From positions 1 through 40,231 of the forward strand of contig URBZ01000008.1 of NCBI GenBank assembly GCA_900546225.1: DNA of 40,231 bases, in the 5' to 3' direction. Made by a program: the position numbers and the translations under genes. Position 1 is the first letter of the stretch. Each line of letters opens with the position of its first letter. This document shows, piece by piece, positions 14,049-21,872 of the stretch. Below the pieces are notes generated by a model. That model was not told where the DNA came from and did no database searches. It was given only the letters and a program-made list of their open reading frames with translations. Source of the DNA: an uncultured Rickettsiales bacterium (GTDB lineage Bacteria; Pseudomonadota; Alphaproteobacteria; Rs-D84).

Positions 14049-15305
14049 ATGTTGTTTTCAAAACTGGAAAGAAAAATCGCATTCAGATATCTGGCCGCAA
14101 AAAAGCGCGGGTTTGGTTCTGTGATATCGTGGGTGTCGTTGATTGGTATTACGCTGGGTGTTGCAACGTTGATTGTTGTGATGTCGGTGATGGGCGGATT
14201 TCATGAAACGCTGCTGTCGCGTATTGTTGGTATGAACGGTCATGTTGTTGTTTATCACCAAGATGGTGCAATTACCGATTACGATTATCTGATTGATAAA
14301 ATGAAACAGAACAAGGTTGTTGCCGCGCATGCAACCGGTATTGTTCCGATTGCCGAAGGGCAGGTGATGGCAACCGCCGGTGGTAATAATACTGGTGCAA
14401 TGGTGCGCGGTATTCGTATGACGGATTTGGCGGCGAAAACAGAAACCGGAACAAAGATATATGGTAAAAAATTATCAGAAATTCACGACGGCGAATTGGT
14501 GGCGGGTGCGTCATTGGCACGCAGTTTGCGTATTGGTATGGGGGACAAAGTATCACTGGTATCGGCATCGGGTGCGACACCAACACCATTTGGCACAATG
14601 CCGCGCATTATGGCGTATCCGGTGATGTCGTCATTCTTTATGGGAATGTACGAATATGATTCAGGGTATATATTTATGCCACTGGAAACAGCCCAGAAAT
14701 ATTTGAATATCGGAAATGCGGTAACGCATATTGACCTGTTCTTGCGCAATCCCGAAGATACAACCGCCGTACGCGATGCGTTGGCGCGTCTGTTGCCGGA
14801 CGGATTTGTTGTGCGCGATTGGCGTGAATTAAATCGCGGGTTTGTTGGTGCATTACAGGTTGAATCAAATGTGATGTTTTTGATTCTGATGCTGATTGTG
14901 ATTGTGGCGGCGTTTAACATTGTGTCGTCGTTGGTTATGTTGGTCAAAGATAAAAACAAAGACATTGCCGTGCTGCGTACGTTTGGTGTATCGCGTAAAT
15001 CCATGATGAAAATATTTGTTCTGTCGGGGACAAGTATTGGGGTGATTGGTGCGTTCTGTGGCACGGTGTTGGGCGTTGTTGTTGCAATTTATATCGAACC
15101 AATACGTCAATTCTTTCAATGGATAACGGGACGTGATTTGTTTCCGTCTGAATTGTATTATTTGTCGGAATTGCCATCGAAACTGGTGCCGTCAACGGTT
15201 ATTGGAATTGCGGCACTGGCGATTGCGCTGGCGTTCTTGGCAACATTGTATCCCGCATGGAAGGCGGCGTCCACCGATCCCGTTGATGTATTGCGAAATG
15301 AATAG
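14049..15305 (+). CDS. lolC: Lipoprotein-releasing system permease (LolC/LolE family)
   Basis: Inner-membrane subunit of the LolCDE-type ABC transporter that releases outer-membrane lipoproteins to LolA. At 418 residues it has the normal length. The N-terminal amphipathic segment and first membrane helix (ISWVSLIGITLGVATLIVVMSV, about 26-47) precede a large periplasmic domain. Three more helices follow near 275-300, 325-352 and 383-407, the last ending in the family motif YPAWKAASTDPVDVLRNE. Only one permease gene is present, so the complex may be a homodimer, as often in alphaproteobacteria. It sits 11 nt after the secretin-like gene and 15 nt before lolD. Confidence 0.93.
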   Translation: MLFSKLERKIAFRYLAAKKRGFGSVISWVSLIGITLGVATLIVVMSVMGGFHETLLSRIVGMNGHVVVYHQDGAITDYDYLIDKMKQNKVVAAHATGIVPIAEGQVMATAGGNNTGAMVRGIRMTDLAAKTETGTKIYGKKLSEIHDGELVAGASLARSLRIGMGDKVSLVSASGATPTPFGTMPRIMAYPVMSSFFMGMYEYDSGYIFMPLETAQKYLNIGNAVTHIDLFLRNPEDTTAVRDALARLLPDGFVVRDWRELNRGFVGALQVESNVMFLILMLIVIVAAFNIVSSLVMLVKDKNKDIAVLRTFGVSRKSMMKIFVLSGTSIGVIGAFCGTVLGVVVAIYIEPIRQFFQWITGRDLFPSELYYLSELPSKLVPSTVIGIAALAIALAFLATLYPAWKAASTDPVDVLRNE

Positions 15306-15320
15306 AAGGGGAAAAATCTG

Positions 15321-16031
15321 ATGGCAAATATTTTAAGTTCTTTATCACGTGTGCGCAAATCAGATGTTGTCCTGTCGGTGCGCGATATTAAAAAGACATT
15401 CATAGAAGGTGGCCAGCCATTGCATATCTTGCGCGGTGGTGGGTTTGATTTGCATCGTGGTGAAATTATCGCCTTGGTCGGTCAATCGGGCAGTGGTAAA
15501 TCCACATTGCTGCAATGTGTTGGATTGCTGGACAAACCAACGGGGGGCAGTATTTTGTTGGACGGCGTCGCCACATCGCGCATGGACGAAGATGCGCGTA
15601 CGATTGCACGTCGCCAGAAAATCGGATTTGTGTACCAGCGGCATAATTTGCTGTCTGACTTTACCGCGTTGGAAAATGTTATGTTGCCAATGTTGGCAAA
15701 TGGTGTGGACGAAAATTCTGCAAATGCGCGCGCAATGAAACTGATGCGGGTGGCAAATGTTGCACATCGTGCGTCGCACCTGCCGGGGGAAATGTCGGGT
15801 GGTGAACAACAGCGTACGGCTGTGGCACGTGCGTTGGCGAATAATCCAGAAATTCTGTTGGCGGACGAACCAACGGGCAGTTTAGACCCCGCGCATGCGA
15901 CCGCTGTATTTGAATTGTTATTGGATTTGGTGCGCAAGAATAAAATGGCAATGCTGTTTGTGACGCACGATATGAATCTGGCGGCGCGTGCAGACAGAAA
16001 AATCACAATCCAAGACGGAATCGTAAAATAA
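15321..16031 (+). CDS. lolD: Lipoprotein-releasing system ATPase LolD
   Basis: ABC ATPase of the Lol exporter, 236 residues. Walker A is GQSGSGKST (54-62), the Q-loop region YQRHNLL (105-111), the signature MSGGEQQR (158-165), Walker B ILLADEP (178-184), and the H-loop FVTHD near the C-terminus. YQRHNLL and GEMSGGEQQR are typical of the MacB/LolD subfamily. It pairs with the permease 15 nt upstream. Two envelope genes follow in the same direction. Confidence 0.94.
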   Translation: MANILSSLSRVRKSDVVLSVRDIKKTFIEGGQPLHILRGGGFDLHRGEIIALVGQSGSGKSTLLQCVGLLDKPTGGSILLDGVATSRMDEDARTIARRQKIGFVYQRHNLLSDFTALENVMLPMLANGVDENSANARAMKLMRVANVAHRASHLPGEMSGGEQQRTAVARALANNPEILLADEPTGSLDPAHATAVFELLLDLVRKNKMAMLFVTHDMNLAARADRKITIQDGIVK

Positions 16032-16062
16032 TAAAAACCAGAGAGCAGAGGGAGAGAACCAA

Positions 16063-16626
16063 ATGAAAAAAGCAACAACAAAGAAAGTACAATCGAAAAA
16101 GACAGCTGTGGCCGCACCTGTGTGCACCGTGCCAGCATCGCGCAAGGTATGGGGTGTGATTGCGTTGGCGGGTCTGTTTGCGTGTGGGTATATCTTGGGC
16201 GGAATTATGGCGAAACCGGACAAGGTGCAATGCCCCGCCGTACAAGAAATGACGGTTGTTGAAAACCCAACACCGATTGCAACATGCACACGTATTGAAC
16301 AGTTGTTGGAACAACAGCTGACGCCCGAAGATTCACAGGGTTATGAAAAGCATATGTACAATGCCGAAACTTATAATCGTCTGGCGGACAATGGGTGTGC
16401 GGAACACAGCGATAAATATCGTGCAATGGCCGTACGTGAAACACAAATTGCCGTTGCGTTGATGCCGGTTGAATATATGTCAGATGTTGAAATTGAAGAT
16501 GTTGTTGATACATATAAAAAGGCCAAGATGCAGGCCGCTGCGCAACAGGTGATTGACAAGTTGCAACAGGCGTCAGAGCCCGCGATTGATTTTATCTTGA
16601 AACTGGAAAAAATATTGGAGGACTGA
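16063..16626 (+). CDS. Single-pass membrane protein, unknown function
   Basis: A 187-residue protein: Lys-rich cytoplasmic N-terminus (1-27), one transmembrane segment (VWGVIALAGLFACGYILGGIM minus its edges, about 29-49), then a helical domain of about 135 residues outside the membrane with three Cys. The ATG has GGGAGAG a few nt upstream. No family is recognised. It is 31 nt after lolD and 4 nt before the Cys-rich secreted protein gene, so it is probably part of the same operon and may act in the periplasm. Confidence 0.75.
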   Translation: MKKATTKKVQSKKTAVAAPVCTVPASRKVWGVIALAGLFACGYILGGIMAKPDKVQCPAVQEMTVVENPTPIATCTRIEQLLEQQLTPEDSQGYEKHMYNAETYNRLADNGCAEHSDKYRAMAVRETQIAVALMPVEYMSDVEIEDVVDTYKKAKMQAAAQQVIDKLQQASEPAIDFILKLEKILED

Positions 16627-16630
16627 TTTC

Positions 16631-17317
16631 ATGAAAACAATACTGACTACAATATTTGCTGCTGTGTTATGTATGCCGGCGTTTGCCGATGGCACGAACA
16701 CAAATATCACAGAACGCACATCGTGCATTGATATGCAAGCCCAGATTACAGAAATGTCTGCGAATGAAAATATGTCAGATGCAGACGCGACGAAATTATC
16801 TGAACTGCGTACGAAATACCGTAACACGTGTATGCGTCGCGCGGGCGCGGCGCGGGGCAGTCGCACAATCGCAAATGCGCGTTTGAAAAATGTGTCGGGT
16901 ACAACCACAAATACCACCAACAGTGCGCCCGAACAAATAACCGCACCTGCGTGTGATGCGCCGGACGAATATGGTTGCTGTCCAAATGAAACGTTTTCAA
17001 CGGTTGATGGTGTGCAATATTGTTGCCAGAATGATGGTGATATTTGCTTTGTACCAATGGTGGTGTTAAAAGAAGAAAAGCCGGCGGCACCTGAAAAAAC
17101 AGCCGAAGAAATCGCTGCCGAAATCAAAAGCAATATTGCCAAGGGCCTGTGCGGTGATGGCACAAAGCCCAATAAATACGGTTGTTGTGGCGACGAACAG
17201 TTCAAAGATTTGGGTGGTTCGTTTGCATGCTGTCCAAAGAGTGGGGGCGACTGTTTCCCGCCGATAGAGACCAAATCAGATCGTGGTGAAAATACAGGTG
17301 TAATCGTAGAACGCTGA
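16631..17317 (+). CDS. Secreted Cys-rich protein with two six-cysteine modules
   Basis: A 228-residue exported protein with a Sec signal peptide (MKTILTTIFAAVLCMPAFA, cut near residue 19). An Asn/Thr-rich region follows, then two copies of one module with spacing C-x(7 or 10)-CC-x13-CC-x6-C. The first spans 108-139 (C108, C116-117, C131-132, C139), the second 174-208 (C174, C185-186, C200-201, C208). Both share the pattern YGCC...F...G..(Y/F).CC...G..C. A Glu/Ala-rich helix links them. The paired cysteines recall granulin or small disulfide-knot domains, but I cannot assign a family. The ribosome binding site GGAGG (about 16617-16621) overlaps the end of the previous gene. Probably periplasmic. 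Confidence 0.8.
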   Translation: MKTILTTIFAAVLCMPAFADGTNTNITERTSCIDMQAQITEMSANENMSDADATKLSELRTKYRNTCMRRAGAARGSRTIANARLKNVSGTTTNTTNSAPEQITAPACDAPDEYGCCPNETFSTVDGVQYCCQNDGDICFVPMVVLKEEKPAAPEKTAEEIAAEIKSNIAKGLCGDGTKPNKYGCCGDEQFKDLGGSFACCPKSGGDCFPPIETKSDRGENTGVIVER

Positions 17318-17329
17318 TTGAACAAATGA

Positions 17330-17353
17330 CGCCCGCCGCTGTGGTGGGCGTTT
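17330..17353 (+). terminator. probable terminator of the Lol operon
   Basis: CGCCCGCC (17330-17337) pairs with GGTGGGCG (17343-17350), followed by only a short TTTAT. It may be a weak or leaky terminator, with read-through into the glycosyltransferase gene. Confidence 0.5.
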
Positions 17354-17371
17354 ATACATTGGTTGGTAAAT

Positions 17372-18334
17372 ATGTTCAGAATATTTGAAAACAGTTATCG
17401 TTTTGTGCGCTTTTTGGGGCTCAGAATCTTTTGTGGAAAAAAATCAGCAATCAAAGATTACCTGCGTCGATATTTGTATGTGACAAAAATAGTGCAGGGC
17501 ATGCAGCCACACCAAACCCCAAAATACAAATTGGATGTTTCGCCGGCCAACCGCGTATGGACGATGTGGTTGCAAGATGAACGCCCAGAAATTATTCAAA
17601 TGGGGCTGGATTCTATATTTTGCTTTTACCCGCAAACGGTAATTATTACCGATAAAAATTTATCTCAGTATTTAGATATTCCGGCACATATTATGGATAA
17701 ATATCGGCGCGGGATTATTGCGCCTGCCCATTTTTCGGACTATGTGCGCGTGGCGTTGTTGGATATGTACGGTGGCACGTGGATTGATGCATCGTGTCTG
17801 ATGATGGACAAAATACCGGACTTTATTATGAAGCAGACGTTTTTCATGTTGCAAAATCCGAACAAGAAAGATGTGTCGAATTTCTTTATTCATGCCGCGC
17901 CGAATAATTATTTTATACGCTGCATACGTGTGTTTCTGGAAGAGTATTGGCGTCACGAACGCAGGGCGATTGATTACTTTTTCTTTCACTGGTTTGTGAC
18001 AGTATTGTTTACCTATCACCCATGGTGTCATCGTATTTGGTTCAGCCAGATTCCGTATTTGAACAGTAATGTAAAATATTTCTCGTACTTTTTGGGGCGC
18101 ACCGCCGATATGGACGCATGGCGGTATTTGTCGCGCACGTGTTTTATATACAAAATTCATCGACGCAGCACGGTTGCAAAGAATAACCCAAACAGTTGGT
18201 ACTTTTTCTTGTTAAATATGTATCGTGCACACGCGTTGCCGCACCCCAATGGTACGGCGGGCGCACCAGTGTTTCAAACGGTGTATGAAACGGGGGCATC
18301 TGACATTACACCGCCAAATGGCGCGCCAGAATAA
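17372..18334 (+). CDS. Caps_synth-family glycosyltransferase
   Basis: A 320-residue protein of the capsular polysaccharide synthesis (Caps_synth, GT32-like) type. The recognisable core is VWTMWLQ...RPEII, then HFSDYVRVALLDMYGGTWIDASCLMMDKIP, which carries the GG-x-W-x-D motif that holds the DXD-type metal/nucleotide-sugar site. No signal peptide; it probably acts on the cytoplasmic face on lipid-linked or LPS glycans. The ATG at 17372 has a poor ribosome binding site, and a TTG 9 nt upstream is an alternative. A paralog with the same core lies at 36785-37711. It stands between the Lol operon and the tRNA genes. Confidence 0.8.
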   Translation: MFRIFENSYRFVRFLGLRIFCGKKSAIKDYLRRYLYVTKIVQGMQPHQTPKYKLDVSPANRVWTMWLQDERPEIIQMGLDSIFCFYPQTVIITDKNLSQYLDIPAHIMDKYRRGIIAPAHFSDYVRVALLDMYGGTWIDASCLMMDKIPDFIMKQTFFMLQNPNKKDVSNFFIHAAPNNYFIRCIRVFLEEYWRHERRAIDYFFFHWFVTVLFTYHPWCHRIWFSQIPYLNSNVKYFSYFLGRTADMDAWRYLSRTCFIYKIHRRSTVAKNNPNSWYFFLLNMYRAHALPHPNGTAGAPVFQTVYETGASDITPPNGAPE

Positions 18335-18338
18335 ACGC

Positions 18339-18366
18339 TTGCGTTTTTTGAAATATGAATTATAAT
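18339..18366 (+). promoter_or_regulatory. tRNA-Gly/tRNA-Tyr promoter
   Basis: TTGCGT (18339-18344) and TATAAT (18361-18366) are 16 bp apart, placing the transcription start about 12 nt before the mature tRNA-Gly. Confidence 0.6.
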
Positions 18367-18385
18367 AGGCACGCTTTAATTTGTT

Positions 18386-18460
18386 GCGGGCATAGTACAA
18401 AGGCTAGTATGCAAGCCTTCCAAGCTTGAAATGCGGGTTCGATTCCCGCTGCCCGCACCA
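18386..18460 (+). tRNA. tRNA-Gly (TCC)
   Basis: Cloverleaf readable by eye: acceptor GCGGGCA (18386-18392) with TGCCCGC (18450-18456), anticodon stem CAAGC/GCTTG with loop CTTCCAA giving anticodon TCC, T arm with TTCGATT, discriminator A and encoded CCA (18458-18460). It reads GGA/GGG codons. Confidence 0.93.
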
Positions 18461-18579
18461 AGAGATAACGATGCGTCGGTAAGTTGGGTAACCTCACTAT
18501 GCGAACATCAATTCGTTGCTAATAACGCAACTCATTGTGTTCTTGTACGTTCGGTTTCCCGCTGCCCGCACCAAGAGAT
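18444..18579 (+). repeat. Direct repeat of the tRNA-Gly 3' end with a 90-bp spacer
   Basis: A 23-bp stretch comprising the end of tRNA-Gly, CCA and AGAGAT (18444-18466) recurs exactly at 18557-18579, just before tRNA-Tyr; similarity extends about 8 bases further left. The sequence after the first copy (18467-18495) also resembles the 5' part of tRNA-Tyr. The spacer holds nested inverted repeats GAACA/TGTTC and GTTGC/GCAAC. It looks like a decayed tandem duplication of the tRNA pair, or an att-site-like scar at a tRNA 3' end. Confidence 0.75.
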
Positions 18580-18580
18580 T

Positions 18581-18667
18581 GGGCGTGCGCCGGAGTTGGA
18601 GAGCCGGGGCAGACTGTAAATCTGTTGGCTTAAGCCTGAGCTGGTTCGAATCCAGCCACTCCCACCA
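18581..18667 (+). tRNA. tRNA-Tyr (GTA)
   Basis: An 87-nt class II tRNA: anticodon stem GCAGA/TCTGT with loop CTGTAAA giving GTA, a long variable arm, T arm GCTGG/CCAGC with TTCGAAT, and encoded CCA (18665-18667). The acceptor GGGCGTG/CACTCCC has a C-T mismatch at position 4-69, and position 8 reads C rather than the near-universal T. Both oddities sit at the edge of the upstream duplication. Confidence 0.88.
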
Positions 18668-18676
18668 CTAAAATAC

Positions 18677-18698
18677 CCGCCGAATGGCGGCTTTTTTT
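18677..18698 (+). terminator. rho-independent terminator of the tRNA operon
   Basis: CCGCC (18677-18681) pairs with GGCGG (18686-18690) around GAAT, followed by CTTTTTTT. The next 125 bases to 18825 hold no gene I can support. Confidence 0.8.
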
Positions 18699-18825
18699 GA
18701 TTTTACAATACTTTTAATGATTCAAAGAAAGCGTATTAAAAAACGCCAAATTTTATCAGTGTTCGAACGGCCTAGATTTACAAGGGGACGCCCCATTCGA
18801 ATATACCGAGGCGGTTTTGGATTGG

Positions 18826-19263
18826 TTAATCTTTATTTTTTTCTTCTGGTGTGTAATAATCCGAAACTTTATAAAAGTTTGATGCTGTTTTAGTTTCATT
18901 TTTGGTTAAAAACATAATTGTATAATATTGGGCATGTTTTACTATTTCATAGGGAACAAAAACACCATTAGAAACATAACCGCCTGTGCTTTTTTCTGTA
19001 TCACCTGTATTTGCTAACATTGAAAAATATTGATAACCATTATCATTTACAAACTTTGCGGTATTTTGCATACAATTATCTTTTACAAACTGATAACTAG
19101 CATAGCCATTTCCACCACAAAATATACGATATAATTTACCATCTAGTTTTTCATATCCTGCACCCAATATTTCATTTGTCCGTAATTGTTCAACATCAAA
19201 TCCTGTATGTGGTGTTGCACATCCGCATAAAAATAACATACTAAAAATGAGAATTTTTTTCAT
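18826..19263 (-). CDS. Lipoprotein resembling the CC0125/CC1285 family
   Basis: A 145-residue lipoprotein: MKKILIFSMLFLCGCATP has a type II signal peptide with lipobox LCGC. The mature part has the order GAGYEKLDGKLYRIFCGGNGYASYQFVKDNCMQNTAKFV split around NGYQYFSML. This resembles the small alphaproteobacterial CC0125/CC1285 lipoproteins (G-Y...L....Y.V.F.GN......V..) although the match is loose. Codon use is clearly more AT-rich than the neighbours. Together with its place just downstream of a tRNA pair with a duplicated 3' end, this suggests acquisition. Promoter-like TTGCAA and TATGAT with a 16-bp spacer lie upstream. Confidence 0.7.
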   Translation of the reverse strand: MKKILIFSMLFLCGCATPHTGFDVEQLRTNEILGAGYEKLDGKLYRIFCGGNGYASYQFVKDNCMQNTAKFVNDNGYQYFSMLANTGDTEKSTGGYVSNGVFVPYEIVKHAQYYTIMFLTKNETKTASNFYKVSDYYTPEEKNKD

Positions 19264-19416
19264 AAAAGAACCTGTTGTGTATTTGATAATATCATATTAT
19301 GTATATAATTTTTTGCAACTTTAATTGTTTGACCTTTTCACCTGTTGTATTAAATCGGTAAATTGCTGTTTGTTTTCTGCCCGATTAGTGCAAGCTGATT
19401 TCCACCAAAATAAAAC

Positions 19417-19440
19417 CACCCACGTTCGTGGGTGATTTTA
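19417..19440 (-). terminator. terminator of the lpoA-like gene
   Basis: CACCCACG (19417-19424) pairs with CGTGGGTG (19427-19434). T-rich tracts lie on both sides, so it can work in both directions; the gene ending at 19446 on the minus strand is the main user. The gap 19264-19416 is AT-rich with nothing recognisable but the lipoprotein promoter. Confidence 0.7.
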
Positions 19441-19445
19441 TTTTT

Positions 19446-21023
19446 TTATTCTTCTATTTCCACGCTATCGATATACGTGCGGTCGACGGATTCCAATTTT
19501 ACCGGCTCGTAATCCGTGGCGGCAATGGGTTCGCTGTCATCTTCGGGCAGGACGGTTATGTTTTCCTGCTGTACTGGCGCGGCAGGGTGCGTGATATTTG
19601 CACCAAATGTTTTTGATTTATATGTGCCGCGCAGGCGTTCTGGAATACGAATATAATCCATTGGATTTATACCATCTGATTCCAATTTCATTGCATTGGC
19701 GGGCGCGATGTGACGCTGTTCAATATTATATATTGGGCGAATAAAGTTTTGTGGTGCGGCGCGTATAACTGTTGCATCACCCGTGCCGTTTAATTGCATG
19801 ATGCGCAATGCGCGTTGACTGTCGCCATTTGGCATCAGGCGGAACAGGCCGTCCGTGCCGACATAACCACTGGGGTCCAGCAGGTATGCCGCATTGGATT
19901 TCTGTGAATACATCATACCCATGGCCAGATTTGCGGCGTCGTAACCAAATGCCGCCAAGTGTGATGGGGAGTTGCCCGCAACACGTGAATATACATCTGT
20001 GAAAGACGCTGACATTTCTGGCAATGCGGCGAATTTTGCGCCCGACATTGTTATATCAGATGTAATGTTTGAACCGTCCCACATGGCCGTGCCGTACATG
20101 CGTGCATCGCGCGCGGCAACGCCATAATAGCGCAAGAATGATGCAATGCTGGTTGTGTCGGCCGCACCCCCAAGGAACAAAATGCCATCATATGGAATTG
20201 TGCCCAGTGTGTCGGACTTTGATATCTTTTCCAGTTGAATTTCCAGTGATGATTTTTCAATCGCGGTCAGGCGTTCGCGCGTCAAAATATCAGACAAGAT
20301 TTCGCGCGCGCGCGTGTTTGCCGCGGTGCGTGCCGCATTCATAGATGCCGCCGCCGCCGCGTCTTTGATTGAATCAGAATTACCAGACGTGTAATAGAAT
20401 ATGCCAATCAAATCCATATTATAGATTGATGCGGCATTTTTGGCCGTGCCCGCCATCAGGCGGCCAGACGCTGTATCAGGGGCCAAGATAATAAATTTCT
20501 TGATGCCGTCGGTCGACATTTCGGTGGTAATCGCCTCTACACTGTTTGTTGGCATCAGGTTCATCGTCATAACGCCGTCGCCAACCGCGGTTGCGTCCGA
20601 TGTAAATGACAAGACCGGCATTTCCATTGGTTTGGTTGCGCGAACAATGCGCGCGTCACCCGCAAAGACCGGCCCGATTACGATTTCGGGACTTTCCATC
20701 AATGCCTCTGAAATTGCGCCATCGCGTGCGGTGTCATAGAATGCGACAGACATACTCTGTGGTGCGCTTTGCAGGGTGGCGATTTCAATAGATGTGCGGA
20801 TTGCACGACCCGTTGCCGCGTTTTCGCCCGACAATGGTAACAATACCGCCACGCGGTGATTATCGGTTGCGTTGTCTGAAAAACCGCCGTATTGCATCTG
20901 TGATGGTGCGCCCGCCACGTCTGTGCCGTAATCGGTTGCCCAATCGCGATTTGTGTAATCACCACTGCACCCCGCCAGAATCAAACCCAGCGTACAAAAG
21001 CCAAAAAATCTGTTCATAAACAT
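19446..21023 (-). CDS. lpoA: LpoA-like penicillin-binding protein activator (lipoprotein)
   Basis: A 525-residue lipoprotein with signal peptide and lipobox LAGC (about residues 16-19). The body is a periplasmic-binding-protein type I fold: HRVAVLLPLSGENAATGRAIRTSIEIA opens it, followed by EIVIGPVFAGDARIV, MPVLSFTSDATAV, a flexible Ala-rich insertion, and PYDGILFLGGAADTTSIASFLRYYG. This matches the C-terminal (YraM/LppC) domain of LpoA, which activates the class A penicillin-binding protein PBP1A. The N-terminal TPR part of the enterobacterial protein is missing, as in other alphaproteobacteria. It is divergent from rsmI, the classical lpoA-rsmI neighbourhood, which supports the name. Confidence 0.8.
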   Translation of the reverse strand: MFMNRFFGFCTLGLILAGCSGDYTNRDWATDYGTDVAGAPSQMQYGGFSDNATDNHRVAVLLPLSGENAATGRAIRTSIEIATLQSAPQSMSVAFYDTARDGAISEALMESPEIVIGPVFAGDARIVRATKPMEMPVLSFTSDATAVGDGVMTMNLMPTNSVEAITTEMSTDGIKKFIILAPDTASGRLMAGTAKNAASIYNMDLIGIFYYTSGNSDSIKDAAAAASMNAARTAANTRAREILSDILTRERLTAIEKSSLEIQLEKISKSDTLGTIPYDGILFLGGAADTTSIASFLRYYGVAARDARMYGTAMWDGSNITSDITMSGAKFAALPEMSASFTDVYSRVAGNSPSHLAAFGYDAANLAMGMMYSQKSNAAYLLDPSGYVGTDGLFRLMPNGDSQRALRIMQLNGTGDATVIRAAPQNFIRPIYNIEQRHIAPANAMKLESDGINPMDYIRIPERLRGTYKSKTFGANITHPAAPVQQENITVLPEDDSEPIAATDYEPVKLESVDRTYIDSVEIEE

Positions 21024-21050
21024 TGAAAAATCCGTTCTGTTTGGTATTAT
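21023..21050 (+). promoter_or_regulatory. promoter of rsmI-engB-addB
   Basis: TTGAAA (21023-21028) and TATTAT (21045-21050) are 16 bp apart. Transcription would begin near 21057, with AAAGGA before the ATG at 21072. Confidence 0.5.
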
Positions 21051-21071
21051 TTTACTATAAAAGGATTACGA

Positions 21072-21872
21072 ATGCAAACAGGGCTTTATGTTGTTGGAAC
21101 GCCGATTGGAAATTTGTCTGATATGTCACCACGCGCGATAGAGGTTTTGAAAAACGCGGATTTAATTGCCGCCGAAGATACGCGTGTGTTTGGCAAATTG
21201 GCGTCGCATTTTGATATTAAAACCCCACGGGTTGCATGCCATGATCATAATGAACGTGATGTTGTGCCGGAACTGATTGAAAAATTGCAGGGTGGGGCGA
21301 CAATCGCGGCGGTGTCTGATGCGGGTATGCCGGCGGTGTCTGACCCAGGGTTCAGATTGGTGCGTGCGGCGCGTGCAGCGGATATTCCGGTCTTTGTTGT
21401 GCCGGGGCCAACGGCATTTGTTTCTGCGCTGGTGTTATCCGGTTTTCCATCAGACAGATTTACGTTCTGTGGTTTCTTTGATGAAAAGAAATTACGCGAT
21501 GATAATAAAATCCGTCATACAATTATTTATTACGAGAGTCCTAATCGCATTATGACGACCATTGCGGCGTTGGCACGTGTTATGCCCGAACGCCAGATTG
21601 CAATAGTGCGCGAAATTACCAAGATTCACGAAGAAACCATTATTGGTTACCCTGCGGATTTGGTGGGAATTGAACCACCGCGTGGTGAAATTGTAATTGT
21701 TGTTGCGCCCGCGCCGGAACATAAAATGACAGATGATGAAATTACCGAAATTGTAAATGACATTGCGGGCACATCTATGAAATCGGCGGCGGCGGATTTG
21801 GCGGCGCGCACCGGTATTTCCAAGAAAGAGGCGTATCGCCGTCTGTTGGACAAAGGGGGCGCAGATGATTAA
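21072..21872 (+). CDS. rsmI: 16S rRNA (cytidine1402-2'-O)-methyltransferase RsmI
   Basis: SAM-dependent methyltransferase of the tetrapyrrole-methylase fold that 2'-O-methylates C1402 in the ribosomal P site. At 266 residues the length is slightly below E. coli's. Family motifs are VVGTPIGNLSDMSPRA (near residue 7), AAEDTRVFGKL, ATIAAVSDAGMPAVSDPGFRLV, and FVVPGPTAFVSALVLSGFP, with YYESPNRI later. The C-terminal part contains the short helical domain SKKEAYRRLLDKG. It begins the rsmI-engB-addB run; its end overlaps engB by 8 nt. Confidence 0.95.
   Translation: MQTGLYVVGTPIGNLSDMSPRAIEVLKNADLIAAEDTRVFGKLASHFDIKTPRVACHDHNERDVVPELIEKLQGGATIAAVSDAGMPAVSDPGFRLVRAARAADIPVFVVPGPTAFVSALVLSGFPSDRFTFCGFFDEKKLRDDNKIRHTIIYYESPNRIMTTIAALARVMPERQIAIVREITKIHEETIIGYPADLVGIEPPRGEIVIVVAPAPEHKMTDDEITEIVNDIAGTSMKSAAADLAARTGISKKEAYRRLLDKGGADD

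Noticed and set aside
18431..18619. Frame running through tRNA-Gly and the duplication
   Set aside because: It is read through the tRNA and its repeat; no start signal.
18684..18893. 69-residue frame after tRNA-Tyr
   Set aside because: It starts inside the tRNA terminator and overlaps the lipoprotein gene antisense.
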